A stretch of 64,000 bases of DNA from Acidobacteriota bacterium. GTDB taxonomy: Bacteria > Acidobacteriota > Thermoanaerobaculia > Multivoradales > JAHZIX01. The notes under the pieces were generated by a model. It was not told the DNA's origin and ran no database searches. It worked only from the letters and a program-made list of their open reading frames with translations. The stretch covers positions 1 through 64,000 of the forward strand of contig JAXHTF010000002.1 of assembly GCA_034211275.1 (NCBI GenBank), in the 5' to 3' direction. Below are positions 34,443 to 44,161 of this stretch, piece by piece. Position numbers and translations under genes: made by a program. Each line of letters opens with the position of its first letter. Within the stretch, counting starts at the first letter, position 1.

Positions 34443-36019
34443 GGGAACTCCTCGTCATCGTCGGCCTGACCGCTCTGTTCCACCAGCGCTTTGTAGCGCG
34501 TGAAGGCCCGTACCAACGCTTCGACCAGCTGGCTCTGGTACCCGGGCTCCTGCAGCCGCTTCTCCTCCTCCGGATTGCTGAGGAAGCCCAGCTCCACCAG
34601 CGCGGCGGGCATGGAGGCCCCCATCAAGACGCGGAAGGGCGCCTGCTTGACCCCGCGGTCTCGCAGCTCCAGGGCGGAGTTGAGCTCTTCTTGGACCAGG
34701 GTGGCGAAGCGCAGGCTCTCCGAAAGGTAGTGGCTCTGGCTCAGGTCCCAGAGGATCAGCTGGAGGTCGTAGAGCGGGTCGCCGCCATCGCCGCCGCTGC
34801 GGTTCTCCGCCGCCGCCGCATCGGCGGCCAGGGCGTCGGAGGCCTCGTCGCTCAGAATATAGGTCTCGGCGCCGTGGGCGGAGGCCCCGTAGGAGGAGTT
34901 GACGTGCAGCGAGACGAAGAGATCCGCCTTGTTCTGATTGGCGACGGCGGTGCGGCTCTCCAGCGACAAGAAGGTGTCGTCGTTGCGGGTCAGCACCACC
35001 CGCACCGGCAGCCGTTGCTCCAGCCGCCGGGCCAGGGAACGGGCGATGGAAAGGGTCAGATCCTTCTCCATCGTGCCGCTGGCACCGACGGCGCCGCTTT
35101 CGCCGCCACCGTGACCGGGATCGAGGACGATGGTGCGGATCCCCTCCCGGTGCCGGGGCCGGATGGGGGGGCGGTCGGCGTTGCCCTCTGCCCGCGCCTG
35201 CTGCTGCGGATAGACGTCGAAGACCAGCCGGAACGGCCGCTGCAGAACGTAGTGGCGGGTGGCCGTATTCTGGGCCAGGCGGATGCGGATGGATTGGGGC
35301 TCGATGCGCACATTGCGCACCAGGGCGTCGCCCCGGGGAGTGCCCCACTCGTTGACCAGCCGGTCGCCGAGGATTTCGATGTCGATCCGGCCCGGCCGCT
35401 CGTCAATGCGGTAGCGCGGGGTATCGGAGAACTCAATGGCCAGGGTCGTGGTGCCCTGGAGATGCACTAGCTCCGGCAGCACGATGAGCTCCCGGGCCAC
35501 CGGTCGCTGCACCACCATGCCGACGGCGGGGCGCCAGTCGAAACTCAGTCCCAGCTGATCGCCGAAGGTCAGCTGCAGAAAGTCCAGCGGCACCATGGGG
35601 CCGGTGAGGCCGATCTGCGGTGGTTGGGAGAGCTCCAGGATGTCCTCGCCGCGCACTACCGCGGGGCTCTCGCCGCCGAAGACGTAGAGAGTCTCCCCCA
35701 GCTCCAGCTCCCAGCTCTCGCCGTAGGGCCCTTGTTCGAGGCGCGCCCCGAGGCGTCCGGCAAAGGGTCGAAGGGCGAAGAGGGGGCCCCCTTCGCCGGC
35801 GCGGGTGGAGAGCGGGATGCTCTGGCCGCCGAGAAGGATGCGGCTGACGGCGCCGAGGCTCCCCTCTTGGTCAGAAGCGGACGATCCCTCGGAAGCCGTC
35901 GCTTCGGAGGTTGGGATCCGGGGAGCCGGCGGCTCGGTGGTTTGCTGCGGTGCAGCCACCAGCTTTGGCGTCGCCCACAGGAGGGGAATCAGGCAGAGAA
36001 AGACGAGCAAACTGCGCAC
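34439..36019 (-). CDS. N-acetylmuramoyl-L-alanine amidase (AmiC/Amidase_3 type)
   Basis: This 526-residue exported protein (signal peptide to about residue 23) cleaves the amide between muramic acid and the stem peptide. The C-terminal Amidase_3 domain (about 295-515) has the zinc ligands His303 (LDPGHGG), Glu318 (GTMEKDLT) and His372 (VSLHVNSS), and the catalytic Glu in ALVELGFLSN. Upstream lie a copper-amine-oxidase N-like domain (about 60-175) and an AMIN-like beta domain (about 185-270) that should target peptidoglycan or the division site. It is the first gene of the amidase-GerMN-murI-rph run. Confidence 0.92.
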   Translation of the reverse strand: MRSLLVFLCLIPLLWATPKLVAAPQQTTEPPAPRIPTSEATASEGSSASDQEGSLGAVSRILLGGQSIPLSTRAGEGGPLFALRPFAGRLGARLEQGPYGESWELELGETLYVFGGESPAVVRGEDILELSQPPQIGLTGPMVPLDFLQLTFGDQLGLSFDWRPAVGMVVQRPVARELIVLPELVHLQGTTTLAIEFSDTPRYRIDERPGRIDIEILGDRLVNEWGTPRGDALVRNVRIEPQSIRIRLAQNTATRHYVLQRPFRLVFDVYPQQQARAEGNADRPPIRPRHREGIRTIVLDPGHGGGESGAVGASGTMEKDLTLSIARSLARRLEQRLPVRVVLTRNDDTFLSLESRTAVANQNKADLFVSLHVNSSYGASAHGAETYILSDEASDALAADAAAAENRSGGDGGDPLYDLQLILWDLSQSHYLSESLRFATLVQEELNSALELRDRGVKQAPFRVLMGASMPAALVELGFLSNPEEEKRLQEPGYQSQLVEALVRAFTRYKALVEQSGQADDDEEFP

Positions 36020-36167
36020 CGGCGGAGAATACCATTGCGCGAGCGAACTCCGGCACCGACTTCGGGTATCGTTGGGCCTATCTCACAGGCTGACCCCGTC
36101 GCCCTGGCCCCCCTCCGCCCCGGCCGAGGCCAGCGTCGATGCCGGCGTCACCCACCCGGAGGAAACC

Positions 36168-38984
36168 ATGCGCTCCCAACCGAGGTTGTTGCTCTCCCTG
36201 CTCTCCTGCTCTCTTTGGATGATCACCATGAGCCTATTCGCCCAGCCTTCTGCCGCAGCTCACCCTTGGACCATCGAAGACTTGATCCAGGCGGAGACCG
36301 CCAGCGATTGGGCCGTTTCCCGGGACGGCAGCCGGGCCGTCTGGGTGCAGTCGGAAGTGCGCAAAGTCGAGGAGGAGGAGAAGCGGGTCTCCAATCTCTA
36401 CCTGGCGAATCTGGAGACGGGGACCACCGTCCAGTTGACCCGCGGGGACGCCACTGTTTCGGCTCCGGCCTTCTCCCCCGACGGGCGGCATATCGCTTTC
36501 GCCTCCGACCGCGAGCTGCCCGCCGGCGGGGGGGACAAGAGCAAGGCCGGCAAGAAGCAGCTGTGGGTCATCCCGGTGAGCGGTGGCGAGGCCTACCCGG
36601 TGACCCGCCTGGAGCGCTCGGTGCGCCTCTTTGCCTGGCGCACTGCCGAGGAGCTGGTCTTCGCCGCCCAGGAATCCCCCAGTGCTTGGGAAAAGGAGCG
36701 CAAAGAGAAGAAAGACCAGGCGGTGGTGGTGGACGATTACGACCGTGAGCCGCCGGTGCGTCTGTTCAAGGTCGAGTTGGAGGGAGAGCCCGAGCGTCTG
36801 AGCACCAACGGCGACTGGATTGACGAGCTGGCGGTGACGCCGGACGGCTCCCGCGCCGTGGTGCGAGCCCAACAAGGCCTGAGCTACGCGTTCTACCAGC
36901 GGCGGGCGCCGCATCTTTACCTGGTGGATCTGGCTACCGGAACCTTCGATGAAATCTTGGAAGGCTCCTCGCTACGCCCTGGAGATTTGGCCTGGGACCC
37001 CGACGGCGAAGGCTTCTATTTCGCCGAGGAGCGCACCACCCACCCCACCCTGCGCACCGCCACGGTCACCGATCTCTATCGCTACGATCTCGCCGCCGGT
37101 GAGGCGCGGCGGGTAGACCTGGACTGGGAGCGGGGCCTGGGCGGTGATTTCCTGCCGGTGACGGACGGCTTCCTGGCGCTGCTGGCGGATGGGGTGGTGA
37201 CGCGCCCGGCGCTCTACCGCAAGAGTGGCAAAGGCTTCCAGCGGCAGGTCCTCACCGGCGACCACGTACCCCATGTCGATGCGTGGGCGGCGGCGGTGGA
37301 CGGTTCTCGGGTGGTCTATGCCCACTCCACCGCCAACACTCCTCCGCAGGGCTATGGTGCCGGCCTCGCCGGCTCGGCGTTGACCAGCCCGAAGCAGTTG
37401 ACCGAGCTCAACTCGGACTTCAAGGGCAAACCCACGGGCCGGGTCGAGGTCCTTCGGTGGCCGGGGGCCAACGGCGACATGGTGGAGGGCCTTCTCCATT
37501 GGCCGCTGACGGCGGAGGGAGAGAACGGCGAGATCGCTGCGCCAGCCCCGCTGGTGGTGGATATCCATGGCGGCCCCGCCTGGGCGGATCGCGACAGTTG
37601 GGATCAGCGGTGGTCCGGACCGCTGCTGCTGTGGCGCCAGCGGGGGGCCTTCGTGCTCCAGGTCAACTACCACGGCAGCGCCTTCTACGGCTTGGAGTGG
37701 GTGGAGAGCATCCGCGAGCGCTATTACGAGCAGGAACGTCAGGACATCCTCACCGGCATCGACGAGCTGGTCCGTCGCGGGTTAGTGGACGAGGGGCGTC
37801 TGGGGCTTTCCGGGTGGAGCAACGGCGGCATTCTCACCGCCGACCTGATCACCGTCACCGACCGCTTCCGTGCCGCCTCCGTGGGCGCGGCGGATGTCGA
37901 GTGGATCAGCGATTGGGCCAATGTGGACTTTGGTGCCGCCTTCGACGAGTACTACTTCGGCGGGCCGCCGTGGGAGCGCCTCGAGCACTACGTCGAGAAA
38001 TCTCCCTTCTTCCGCTTGACCGAGGTGACCACCCCCACCATCGTCTTCACCGGCACCGAGGATCGCAATGTGCCGCCGCATCAGAGCTGGTCTCTGTTCC
38101 GGGCGCTGCAATCCCTGGATCGGGCGCCGGTGCGGCTGGTGCTCTTTCCCGGCGAGCCCCACGGCTTGCAGGCCATCGCCCACCAGCGCCGCAAGGTGCA
38201 AGAGGAGGTGGCCTGGTTCGACCGCCACCTCTTCGCCGCCGAGGAGCCGCGGCCGGAGGCTTTGCCGAAGGGGTCGCTGCTGGCCGGCTTGCTGGCGCGC
38301 CAGGGGGCGGCCACCGGCCCGGGGGGAGCCCTCGGTCAGCTTGCGGAGGGCCAGCTGATTCCGGAAACGGTGCCGGTGGCCGGTCTCGGCTCCGTCGCCT
38401 TCGAGGCGCCCGATCTTCGGGCGGTGGGACGGTTCGAGGTCACTCGTGCGCAGTGGGCTTCCTATGAAGGAGAGGCTTCCCATGAAGGAGGGGCCGCCGG
38501 GCAGGAGGACCTGCCCCGCACGGGAGTCTCCTTCGAGCAGGCTCAGGCCTACGTACGCTGGCTGGCGGAGCTCACCGGGCGTCCCTTCCGGTTGCCCACG
38601 AAAGCCGAAGCGGAGGCCCTGGTGGAATTCGCCGAGGGCGGCGACACCACTGGCAATACCCTCGATCGATGGCTCGGCTACGCACCCAACCCCGACGACC
38701 GGGCGACCCTCGATCCGTACCTGGCCCGGCTGCCCGGCGAGGCTCCGCTCCTGCTGCCGGTAGGGCACCGGGGCGGCGCCGGTGAGCCGCCGGTCTTCGA
38801 CCTCGACGGCAACGCTGCCGAATGGGCCGTCGCTCCCGACGGCACCGGCCTGGCCGTTGGGCCCAGCGCTGATCGCTCCACCGACGCTCTGCGTCAGGGG
38901 GCTACCGAAGATCCTGCGTACATCGGGCTGCGGGTGGTCGAGGGTGCCACCGGTAGCGCCCGGGTGACTACAACGTCAAATTGA
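36168..38984 (+). CDS. Exported S9 prolyl-oligopeptidase fused to a C-terminal FGE/SUMF-like domain
   Basis: This is a 938-residue protein. The start at 36168 has GGAGG upstream and a signal peptide (hydrophobic to about residue 30). Residues about 40-400 are a beta-propeller with WD40/TolB-like strands (AFSPDGRHIAFASD). The alpha/beta hydrolase (about 430-690) has Ser551 in GWSNGG, Asp632 in TGTEDRNVPP and His665 in GEPHGLQ, so it should be an active peptidase of the acylaminoacyl/DPP group. Residues about 720-935 match the formylglycine-generating-enzyme fold (FEVTRAQWASY, PRTGVSFEQAQAYVRWLAEL, FRLPTKAEAEALV, FDLDGNAAEW, IGLRVVEG). This fusion is unusual. An Ala/Gly linker bears small repeats (YEGEASHEGG). 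Confidence 0.9.
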   Translation: MRSQPRLLLSLLSCSLWMITMSLFAQPSAAAHPWTIEDLIQAETASDWAVSRDGSRAVWVQSEVRKVEEEEKRVSNLYLANLETGTTVQLTRGDATVSAPAFSPDGRHIAFASDRELPAGGGDKSKAGKKQLWVIPVSGGEAYPVTRLERSVRLFAWRTAEELVFAAQESPSAWEKERKEKKDQAVVVDDYDREPPVRLFKVELEGEPERLSTNGDWIDELAVTPDGSRAVVRAQQGLSYAFYQRRAPHLYLVDLATGTFDEILEGSSLRPGDLAWDPDGEGFYFAEERTTHPTLRTATVTDLYRYDLAAGEARRVDLDWERGLGGDFLPVTDGFLALLADGVVTRPALYRKSGKGFQRQVLTGDHVPHVDAWAAAVDGSRVVYAHSTANTPPQGYGAGLAGSALTSPKQLTELNSDFKGKPTGRVEVLRWPGANGDMVEGLLHWPLTAEGENGEIAAPAPLVVDIHGGPAWADRDSWDQRWSGPLLLWRQRGAFVLQVNYHGSAFYGLEWVESIRERYYEQERQDILTGIDELVRRGLVDEGRLGLSGWSNGGILTADLITVTDRFRAASVGAADVEWISDWANVDFGAAFDEYYFGGPPWERLEHYVEKSPFFRLTEVTTPTIVFTGTEDRNVPPHQSWSLFRALQSLDRAPVRLVLFPGEPHGLQAIAHQRRKVQEEVAWFDRHLFAAEEPRPEALPKGSLLAGLLARQGAATGPGGALGQLAEGQLIPETVPVAGLGSVAFEAPDLRAVGRFEVTRAQWASYEGEASHEGGAAGQEDLPRTGVSFEQAQAYVRWLAELTGRPFRLPTKAEAEALVEFAEGGDTTGNTLDRWLGYAPNPDDRATLDPYLARLPGEAPLLLPVGHRGGAGEPPVFDLDGNAAEWAVAPDGTGLAVGPSADRSTDALRQGATEDPAYIGLRVVEGATGSARVTTTSN

Positions 38985-39002
38985 CGTACAATTATCATTC
39001 GG

Positions 39003-39018
39003 GAGGCAGGAATGCCTC
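39003..39018 (+). other. Hairpin between S9 gene and tmRNA
   Basis: GAGGCA-GGAA-TGCCTC is a perfect six-base stem with a four-base loop, 18 bases after the S9 gene stop codon. It lacks a T-tract. It could weakly terminate the S9 transcript or belong to the tmRNA promoter region. Confidence 0.4.
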
Positions 39019-39066
39019 GCGGCTGGATCTTGTTGTAGCGTGTGCGGAGGGTTCTTTCACAACTGA

Positions 39067-39422
39067 GGGGGCGCCTTGGATTCGACGGGGAACATTGCGG
39101 TCCCGTCGGGAGCGTGCCGAGTCTCCACTCGACAAATGGAAACCATGATAGTTGCCAACGACAACTACGCTCTTGCGGCTTAATTAAAGTCCGCACGTGC
39201 CGATGATGAGCCCTGATTTACGGCGCTCATCGGGACGCCGATAAAGTAGATCGATGTGGCAGAGGTGGCCTCGCGGCTGCCACATCTATTTCGTGAGGCT
39301 GGTCGTCGCGTCAGGATGCCTTCTCCTATGGCGCAGCGACGAGATTTTCAAGCAAGGCTACGCACGTAGCGCCCGAGGGACGGGTTTCTCGGACGTGGGT
39401 TCGATTCCCACCGCCTCCACCA
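39067..39422 (+). ncRNA. ssrA: Transfer-messenger RNA (tmRNA)
   Basis: The 356-base gene begins GGGGGCGCCTTGGATTCGAC, the hallmark 5' end, and ends with the T-arm GGTTCGATTCCC and an encoded CCA. The acceptor stem GGGGGCG pairs fully with CGCCTCC (one G-U). The tag reading frame runs from GCC at 39154 to the TAA at 39181 and encodes ANDNYALAA, ending in the ALAA degradation signal. tmRNA rescues stalled ribosomes with SmpB. A weak promoter (TTGTTG at 39030, 17-base spacer, TCTTTC at 39053) could start transcription near 39067. It is a one-piece tmRNA, not permuted. Confidence 0.97.
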
Positions 39423-39575
39423 TTTACACCCTCCTCTTTCTTCTATTTTCGAAGCAGTGTAGCCCTGGATGGGACGACACCATCAGCGTCAGGCAATGGC
39501 CTAGGCTGGTCTTCCCACTTGCTGTGTCCGTGATCCGGCCGCATCGGAGCGTCCAGAATCTGCTATACGGCTTCC

Positions 39576-39604
39576 CCTGGTGGTGTTGAGCCACCCGGGT
39601 TTTT
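39576..39604 (+). terminator. Candidate intrinsic terminator upstream of the third XRE gene
   Basis: GGTGG (39579-39583) pairs with CCACC (39591-39595), extended by CC/GG, and is followed four bases later by TTTTT (39600-39604). It lies 150 bases after the tmRNA and 15 bases before the XRE start codon, so it may end the tmRNA transcript or act as an attenuator in front of the XRE gene. Confidence 0.5.
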
Positions 39605-39619
39605 CTCTAGAGTCGCTCC

Positions 39620-40000
39620 ATGTCTGAATTCAAAGGGATCGGCAAGGCCTTGAAGCTGCTTCGCTCCCGTGGGGGATTGAAGCAAAAAGAGCTCGCTGAG
39701 CGCGCCGGGATCACCCCGGCCATGATCAGCAACTACGAAACCGAAAAGGCCATGCCCCAGATCCCCACCGTTGAAAGCCTCCTGGAGGCTTTGGGCAACA
39801 ACCGTTTCGACCTGCTCAACGCCCTCGAAGAGGTCAATGAGAGGCCGTTGCGGGATCTGTCCGAAGTTGGGGATCGCACCAACGAGACCAAGATTCTCGA
39901 AGTGCTGGGGGTTCGTTCCGCCACCGTCAACGAAGAAGAGCACTACATGCAGGTGCTCGAGGCTGTGTGTCGGCTGGTCGAGCTCGCTCGACGACCCTGA
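39620..40000 (+). CDS. XRE-family regulator, paralog C
   Basis: This is a 126-residue protein with an N-terminal Cro/cI-type HTH (about 8-65, SRGGLKQKELAERAGITPAM then ISNYETEKAM). It shares the opening (IGKALKLLRSRGG) and the HTH style with the XRE pair at 29.6-31.0 kb but has a different C-terminus, rich in Glu and Leu, without the DLEAALRF phrase. No ribosome-binding site is obvious; the ATG lies close behind a terminator-like hairpin. It ends 13 bases from the convergent mtnA gene. Targets are unknown. Confidence 0.85.
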   Translation: MSEFKGIGKALKLLRSRGGLKQKELAERAGITPAMISNYETEKAMPQIPTVESLLEALGNNRFDLLNALEEVNERPLRDLSEVGDRTNETKILEVLGVRSATVNEEEHYMQVLEAVCRLVELARRP

Positions 40001-40012
40001 CGGCCCGTAGCT

Positions 40013-41086
<1,074 letters not shown>

Positions 41087-41222
41087 GGGTAGGGCTCCCG
41101 TGGCGGGCTCGAGCTCCCCTGGCAAGGTCGGGCTCGGGCCGGTTGTGTTGTCGGCGCGAGGAGCCTAGGCCAGAGACGCTGCGAGCTCGTCTCCCGCGCG
41201 CCGCCGGCGGACGATTCTGGAG

Positions 41223-41597
41223 CTAGGAGAAGCTCGCTTCTTCGGCATCCTCTTCGTCGTCATCGTCTTCGAAGGGAGCGTCCTTGTCGGTGCTCTGCTC
41301 GATCCACTCGAGGAAGTCCGGATCGCCGAACTTGACGTTGAACGCCAGAATTTCCGGCACCTCGTAGTCGTGGATTTCCTGGATGGTCTTGGAGACGGCC
41401 TCGAATTCGCTGTCCAGCGTTTTGATGATCAGCATGAACTCGCCATCGACGCAGATCGTGCCCTTCCAGCGGTAGACGGAGCGGGCGCCTGGGACGATGT
41501 TGACGCAGGCTGCCTGCCGGCGCGCGACGAGCTCCCGGGAGAGCGTATTGGCCTGTTCTTCAGTTCCGACGGTGGTGACGACAACAATGGCACTCAT
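41223..41597 (-). CDS. cutA: CutA1-like divalent-ion tolerance protein
   Basis: This is a 124-residue protein with the CutA1 fold: IVVVTTVGTEEQANTLSREL, ACVNIVPGARSVYRWKG, FMLIIKTLDSEFEAVSKTI and HDYEVPEILAFNV are the family landmarks. CutA trimers bind copper, and loss alters metal tolerance in E. coli, though the exact role is unsettled. The C-terminal tail is very acidic (DDDDEEDAEE) and longer than usual. The ATG at 41597 gives the correct family N-terminus; longer readings in the same frame are not coding. Confidence 0.93.
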   Translation of the reverse strand: MSAIVVVTTVGTEEQANTLSRELVARRQAACVNIVPGARSVYRWKGTICVDGEFMLIIKTLDSEFEAVSKTIQEIHDYEVPEILAFNVKFGDPDFLEWIEQSTDKDAPFEDDDDEEDAEEASFS

Positions 41598-41662
41598 CAG
41601 GGAACGAAGATACTGCACCGCTTTCGAGTCCGTCAATCCTGCTCGGTTTTTGTCGCAAAGCC

Positions 41663-42265
41663 TCACCGCCGCCACAGCCCGGAGTCCGGATCGTAGGTCA
41701 TGACCACGATCTTGCCGGTGCGGTTGAACACCCGCACCGCCACCAAGGTGTCCCGCCCGGCGGTCAGATAGACGGTGCCCGGGGTCGACGTGCCCAAGGG
41801 GTCGAAGGAGGCCAGGTCGGAGCGGTTGAAGCGGATGGGGTCGTCCAGGCGGTTCAAGTAGCGCCGCGGGTGGCCGATCTGCCGCGGCCGGATGCCCGGT
41901 GGGAAGCCGAAGCGTACGGTCTTGCCCAGTCGCTGCAGCTGCTGGGGAGGACCCAAGGGAGGATCGACGCCTCGGCCGATGTCGCGGTTGCGCACGCCGT
42001 TGCCGTTGCCATCCTGGAACACCGTGTAGGTCACGTGCTTTGGGTTCTCGGTGTTGAAGCGCACCGCCACTCGCATGCGTTGGCGCACCGCGGTCATGCG
42101 CGCACCGTGAAGGGCGCGGGCGACCTCCTGAGCCGCCAGCTGAGCCCGCAATAGGGAGGTGCTGCGCCCTAAGTCGGGAACGGCAAGGACCACCAGGATT
42201 CCAACGATGCCGACCACCAAAAGAGCCTCGATGAGGGTGAAACCACGAGATACAGAACGGGTCAT
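41663..42265 (-). CDS. Type II secretion/type IV pilin-like protein (GspH/FimT type)
   Basis: This 200-residue pseudopilin has a class III prepilin signal: SRGFTLIEALLVVGIVGILV, with cleavage between Gly8 and Phe9 and Glu at position +5, then a hydrophobic helix. The C-terminal domain (about 45-195) resembles GspH/FimT minor pilins (ARMTAVRQRMRVAVRF). Start ATG 42265 has GGAGG upstream. It would be processed by a prepilin peptidase and join a type II or competence pseudopilus. Its neighbour ComEA supports a link to DNA uptake. No other pilus genes are in the window. Confidence 0.85.
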   Translation of the reverse strand: MTRSVSRGFTLIEALLVVGIVGILVVLAVPDLGRSTSLLRAQLAAQEVARALHGARMTAVRQRMRVAVRFNTENPKHVTYTVFQDGNGNGVRNRDIGRGVDPPLGPPQQLQRLGKTVRFGFPPGIRPRQIGHPRRYLNRLDDPIRFNRSDLASFDPLGTSTPGTVYLTAGRDTLVAVRVFNRTGKIVVMTYDPDSGLWRR

Positions 42266-42477
42266 GGGAAACCTCCGCGCACGGGCACCAGCAGCCGGTG
42301 CCGACACCAATCGACGAGTTGAGAGGGAATGAGGAGCCAGGGAAATCGGGAGACTTGGCGAGGCGAAGAAATCGGTCCGGGAGCGCGGCGGAGATAACCA
42401 GTCTCGCCGCGCCCCCGAACCGGTGTGACAGAGGCCGCAAAAGGAGAATGTCCCGAAGGACGCGGCCTCCGTCGCGG

Positions 42478-42837
42478 TTACCGCTGCTCTTCGTCAGCGG
42501 GGCTCGTCACAGGACGCACGCCGCGGATCTTCTCCGCCAGGGTGGTCTTGCCCTCGATGCGCAGATAGGGCTTCATCAGGGCGAAGGTCTTCTCCCCGAT
42601 GCCGCGCACCAACATCAGGTCCTCCACTGCCTTGAAGGGGCCGTTCTCCTTGCGGAACTCGATGATCCGCAGGGATAGCGCCGGCCCCACCCGCGGCAGA
42701 TAAGCCAGCTGTTCCAGCGAGGCCTCGTTGAGGTTGACGGTGCCGGCATGGGGCGCCTCGGCGGCGAAGCCGGCGAGGGCGCCGGCGAAGAGGCAGAGGG
42801 CGAGGACGGTAGCGGTGACGTTACGAAGCTTGAGCAT
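42478..42837 (-). CDS. ComEA-like helix-hairpin-helix DNA-binding protein
   Basis: This 119-residue exported protein (signal peptide to about residue 26; AAGGAG upstream of the ATG at 42837) has two helix-hairpin-helix motifs: LAYLPRVGPALSLRIIEF (about 44-61) and LMLVRGIGEKTFALM (about 74-88). ComEA proteins bind incoming DNA in the periplasm during natural transformation. The Asn-Leu-Asn-Glu-Ala opening (VNLNEASLEQL) is typical. It lies upstream of the GspH-like pseudopilin on the same strand, 212 bases away. Confidence 0.88.
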   Translation of the reverse strand: MLKLRNVTATVLALCLFAGALAGFAAEAPHAGTVNLNEASLEQLAYLPRVGPALSLRIIEFRKENGPFKAVEDLMLVRGIGEKTFALMKPYLRIEGKTTLAEKIRGVRPVTSPADEEQR

Positions 42838-43439
42838 GATGGCTCTCCTTGTTGGTCTGGTTGGTTCGTTGGTTATGGGTTTGGGTTGAAATGGGTTCAT
42901 CAATGCGGTCCGAGGTCCGACACGAAGCGCGCGCCTTGGCGCGCCCCGCTGCTTACCGTCTGTTCTCGGACACCTTCCTTCGGGCTGATCCGCACCTCCT
43001 TTCTCCCGTTGGTAGATGCCCCGAGATAGATCAAACTCCCTGCCATCCATGCCAAGAGGGCGTAAGTTGCTCTATATAAGCCACTTATGCGAAATCTCCT
43101 GCTGCGCCCCAGCACCCACCCCGTCAAACGATTCAGCGCTCCAAGGCACACCAATCCCCCGATCCCCCGGCCCGTGGGGCTCAGGGGGTTGTCAAAGGAT
43201 TAGGACGGGCGCTGAATTTTTTGACGGGGTGGGGAGGAGCGGGAGAAATCGTGGGAAACAGACCAGAGGAGGGTGAGGGATAAGCGGCGTCAAAGGCAGG
43301 AAGGCCCCTTCGGATTGACAGAAAGCCTGTAGGAGTAGCAGTTGACAACGCTCCCACCAGGGGAACACACTTGAAAAGGTGCTTTGTGTAAAGCCAATAG
43401 CCACCAAGGAAGACGGAGGGGCAACGCGAGGAGATGACG
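42838..43439. other. Intergenic region with long imperfect palindrome
   Basis: This 600-base region between divergent genes contains no credible gene. The left part (42838-43070) probably has the comEA promoter. An AT-rich patch, GCTCTATATAAGCCACTTATGCG, cut here to 43068-43090, is the only A/T-rich stretch. The right part holds the large inverted repeat annotated separately. Confidence 0.5.
43115..43233. repeat. 119-base imperfect palindrome (27-base arms)
   Basis: The arms at 43115-43141 and 43207-43233 are inverted copies matching at 24 of 27 positions; each includes CCACCCCGTCAAA and ATTCAGCGC in the left-arm orientation. The 65-base centre contains further inverted pieces (CAATCCCCC against GGGGGTTG, and CCAATCC against GGATTAGG), so the whole could fold into one long hairpin in RNA or extrude as a cruciform. 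It lacks any coding capacity. It may be a MITE or REP-like element, a regulatory hairpin, or a remnant recombination site. Confidence 0.75.
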
Positions 43440-43772
43440 ATGACGAACGAGGCGGATTTGGGGACTTTGTCCGAGCTCAGAGTGCTGCTCTTTCAACAGG
43501 ATGGAATCTGGGTGGCTCAGGCTCTTGAGGTGAACCTGGTCGCCCAAGCCAAGGAATTCCGAGACGTCCTCTATGAGCTGGAGCGGGTCATCGCGGGGCG
43601 AATGTTCCAGGCTCGCCAATTGGGAGTCGCTCCGTTCGCCGGCATCAAGGCAGCGCCCAAGAAGTACTGGGATCTCTACGAGTCGGCTGCCTTGGATGCT
43701 TCTCCGAGAAGCCCGGTGGAGTTCGACGTCGCCGAGAATCGCCCGAAGCTCCAACTTCGTACGGCCGCCTAG
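43440..43772 (+). CDS. Small hypothetical protein, possibly HicB-like fold
   Basis: This 110-residue product starts at the second of two close ATG codons (43440), which has GAGGAG at proper spacing. The N-terminal part (VLLFQQDGIWVAQALEVNLVAQAKEFRDVL) has the strand-strand-helix order of HicB-like RNase H-fold proteins (residue in-take DG-x-x-V-A), but there is no DNA-binding tail. The next gene starts 18 bases later and is probably co-transcribed. No function can be assigned. Confidence 0.55.
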   Translation: MTNEADLGTLSELRVLLFQQDGIWVAQALEVNLVAQAKEFRDVLYELERVIAGRMFQARQLGVAPFAGIKAAPKKYWDLYESAALDASPRSPVEFDVAENRPKLQLRTAA

Positions 43773-43790
43773 GCGATCTAGGCGGGAAAG

Positions 43791-44063
43791 TTGGGCCATC
43801 CCTGGGAGATCACCTTCGGCCAGTTCGTGAGCCGGGTTCAATCGGAATTCGGCGCGACTCTCGAAACATACGAGGTCGTTGGTCCGCGCGGGCCAGAGGT
43901 GCTCCCGGCGCTGGTCATCAAAGAGACCGGCGCCTTCGCCGCTCTATGGGGGGTCGAAGACCACGACCTCCTCACCGAGTCAGGTCTTCGCAGCCTCTGT
44001 GATCAGCTCGGGATTCCGGCAGACCTGTTTGGCCTTGAACCGGACGACGATCCGGTCCATTAA
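43791..44063 (+). CDS. Small hypothetical protein
   Basis: This 90-residue product starts at a TTG with a weak purine-rich GGCGGGAAAG upstream. It is acidic at the C-terminus (PDDDPVH) and has no recognised domain. Spacing of 18 bases and shared strand link it to the preceding gene; the two could form a small protein pair (for example an antitoxin-toxin or immunity unit), but nothing in the sequence proves it. Confidence 0.5.
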   Translation: MGHPWEITFGQFVSRVQSEFGATLETYEVVGPRGPEVLPALVIKETGAFAALWGVEDHDLLTESGLRSLCDQLGIPADLFGLEPDDDPVH

Positions 44064-44161
44064 TCCTCCACGGCAAGTCCCGCAGCTTCATCCTCGCCTC
44101 TAATTCCTCCCACAACCACCGCGCCATACAGCTTCTTCTTCATTCCAAAGAGCACTAGGCC

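Noticed and set aside
35805-36167. N-terminal extension of the S9 peptidase
   Set aside because: Overlaps the divergent amidase start; the ATG at 36168 has GGAGG and a signal peptide.
37283-38467. Plus-strand frame of 394 codons inside the S9 gene
   Set aside because: Arg/Gly-rich shadow; the real frame has the catalytic triad.
39396-39422. tRNA gene
   Set aside because: The T-arm and CCA belong to the tmRNA; no anticodon arm or D-arm of a separate tRNA is present.
43440-44063. HicBA toxin-antitoxin call
   Set aside because: The first protein has only a vague HicB-like pattern and the second lacks the HicA dsRBD-like His motif, so a name would be unsupported.
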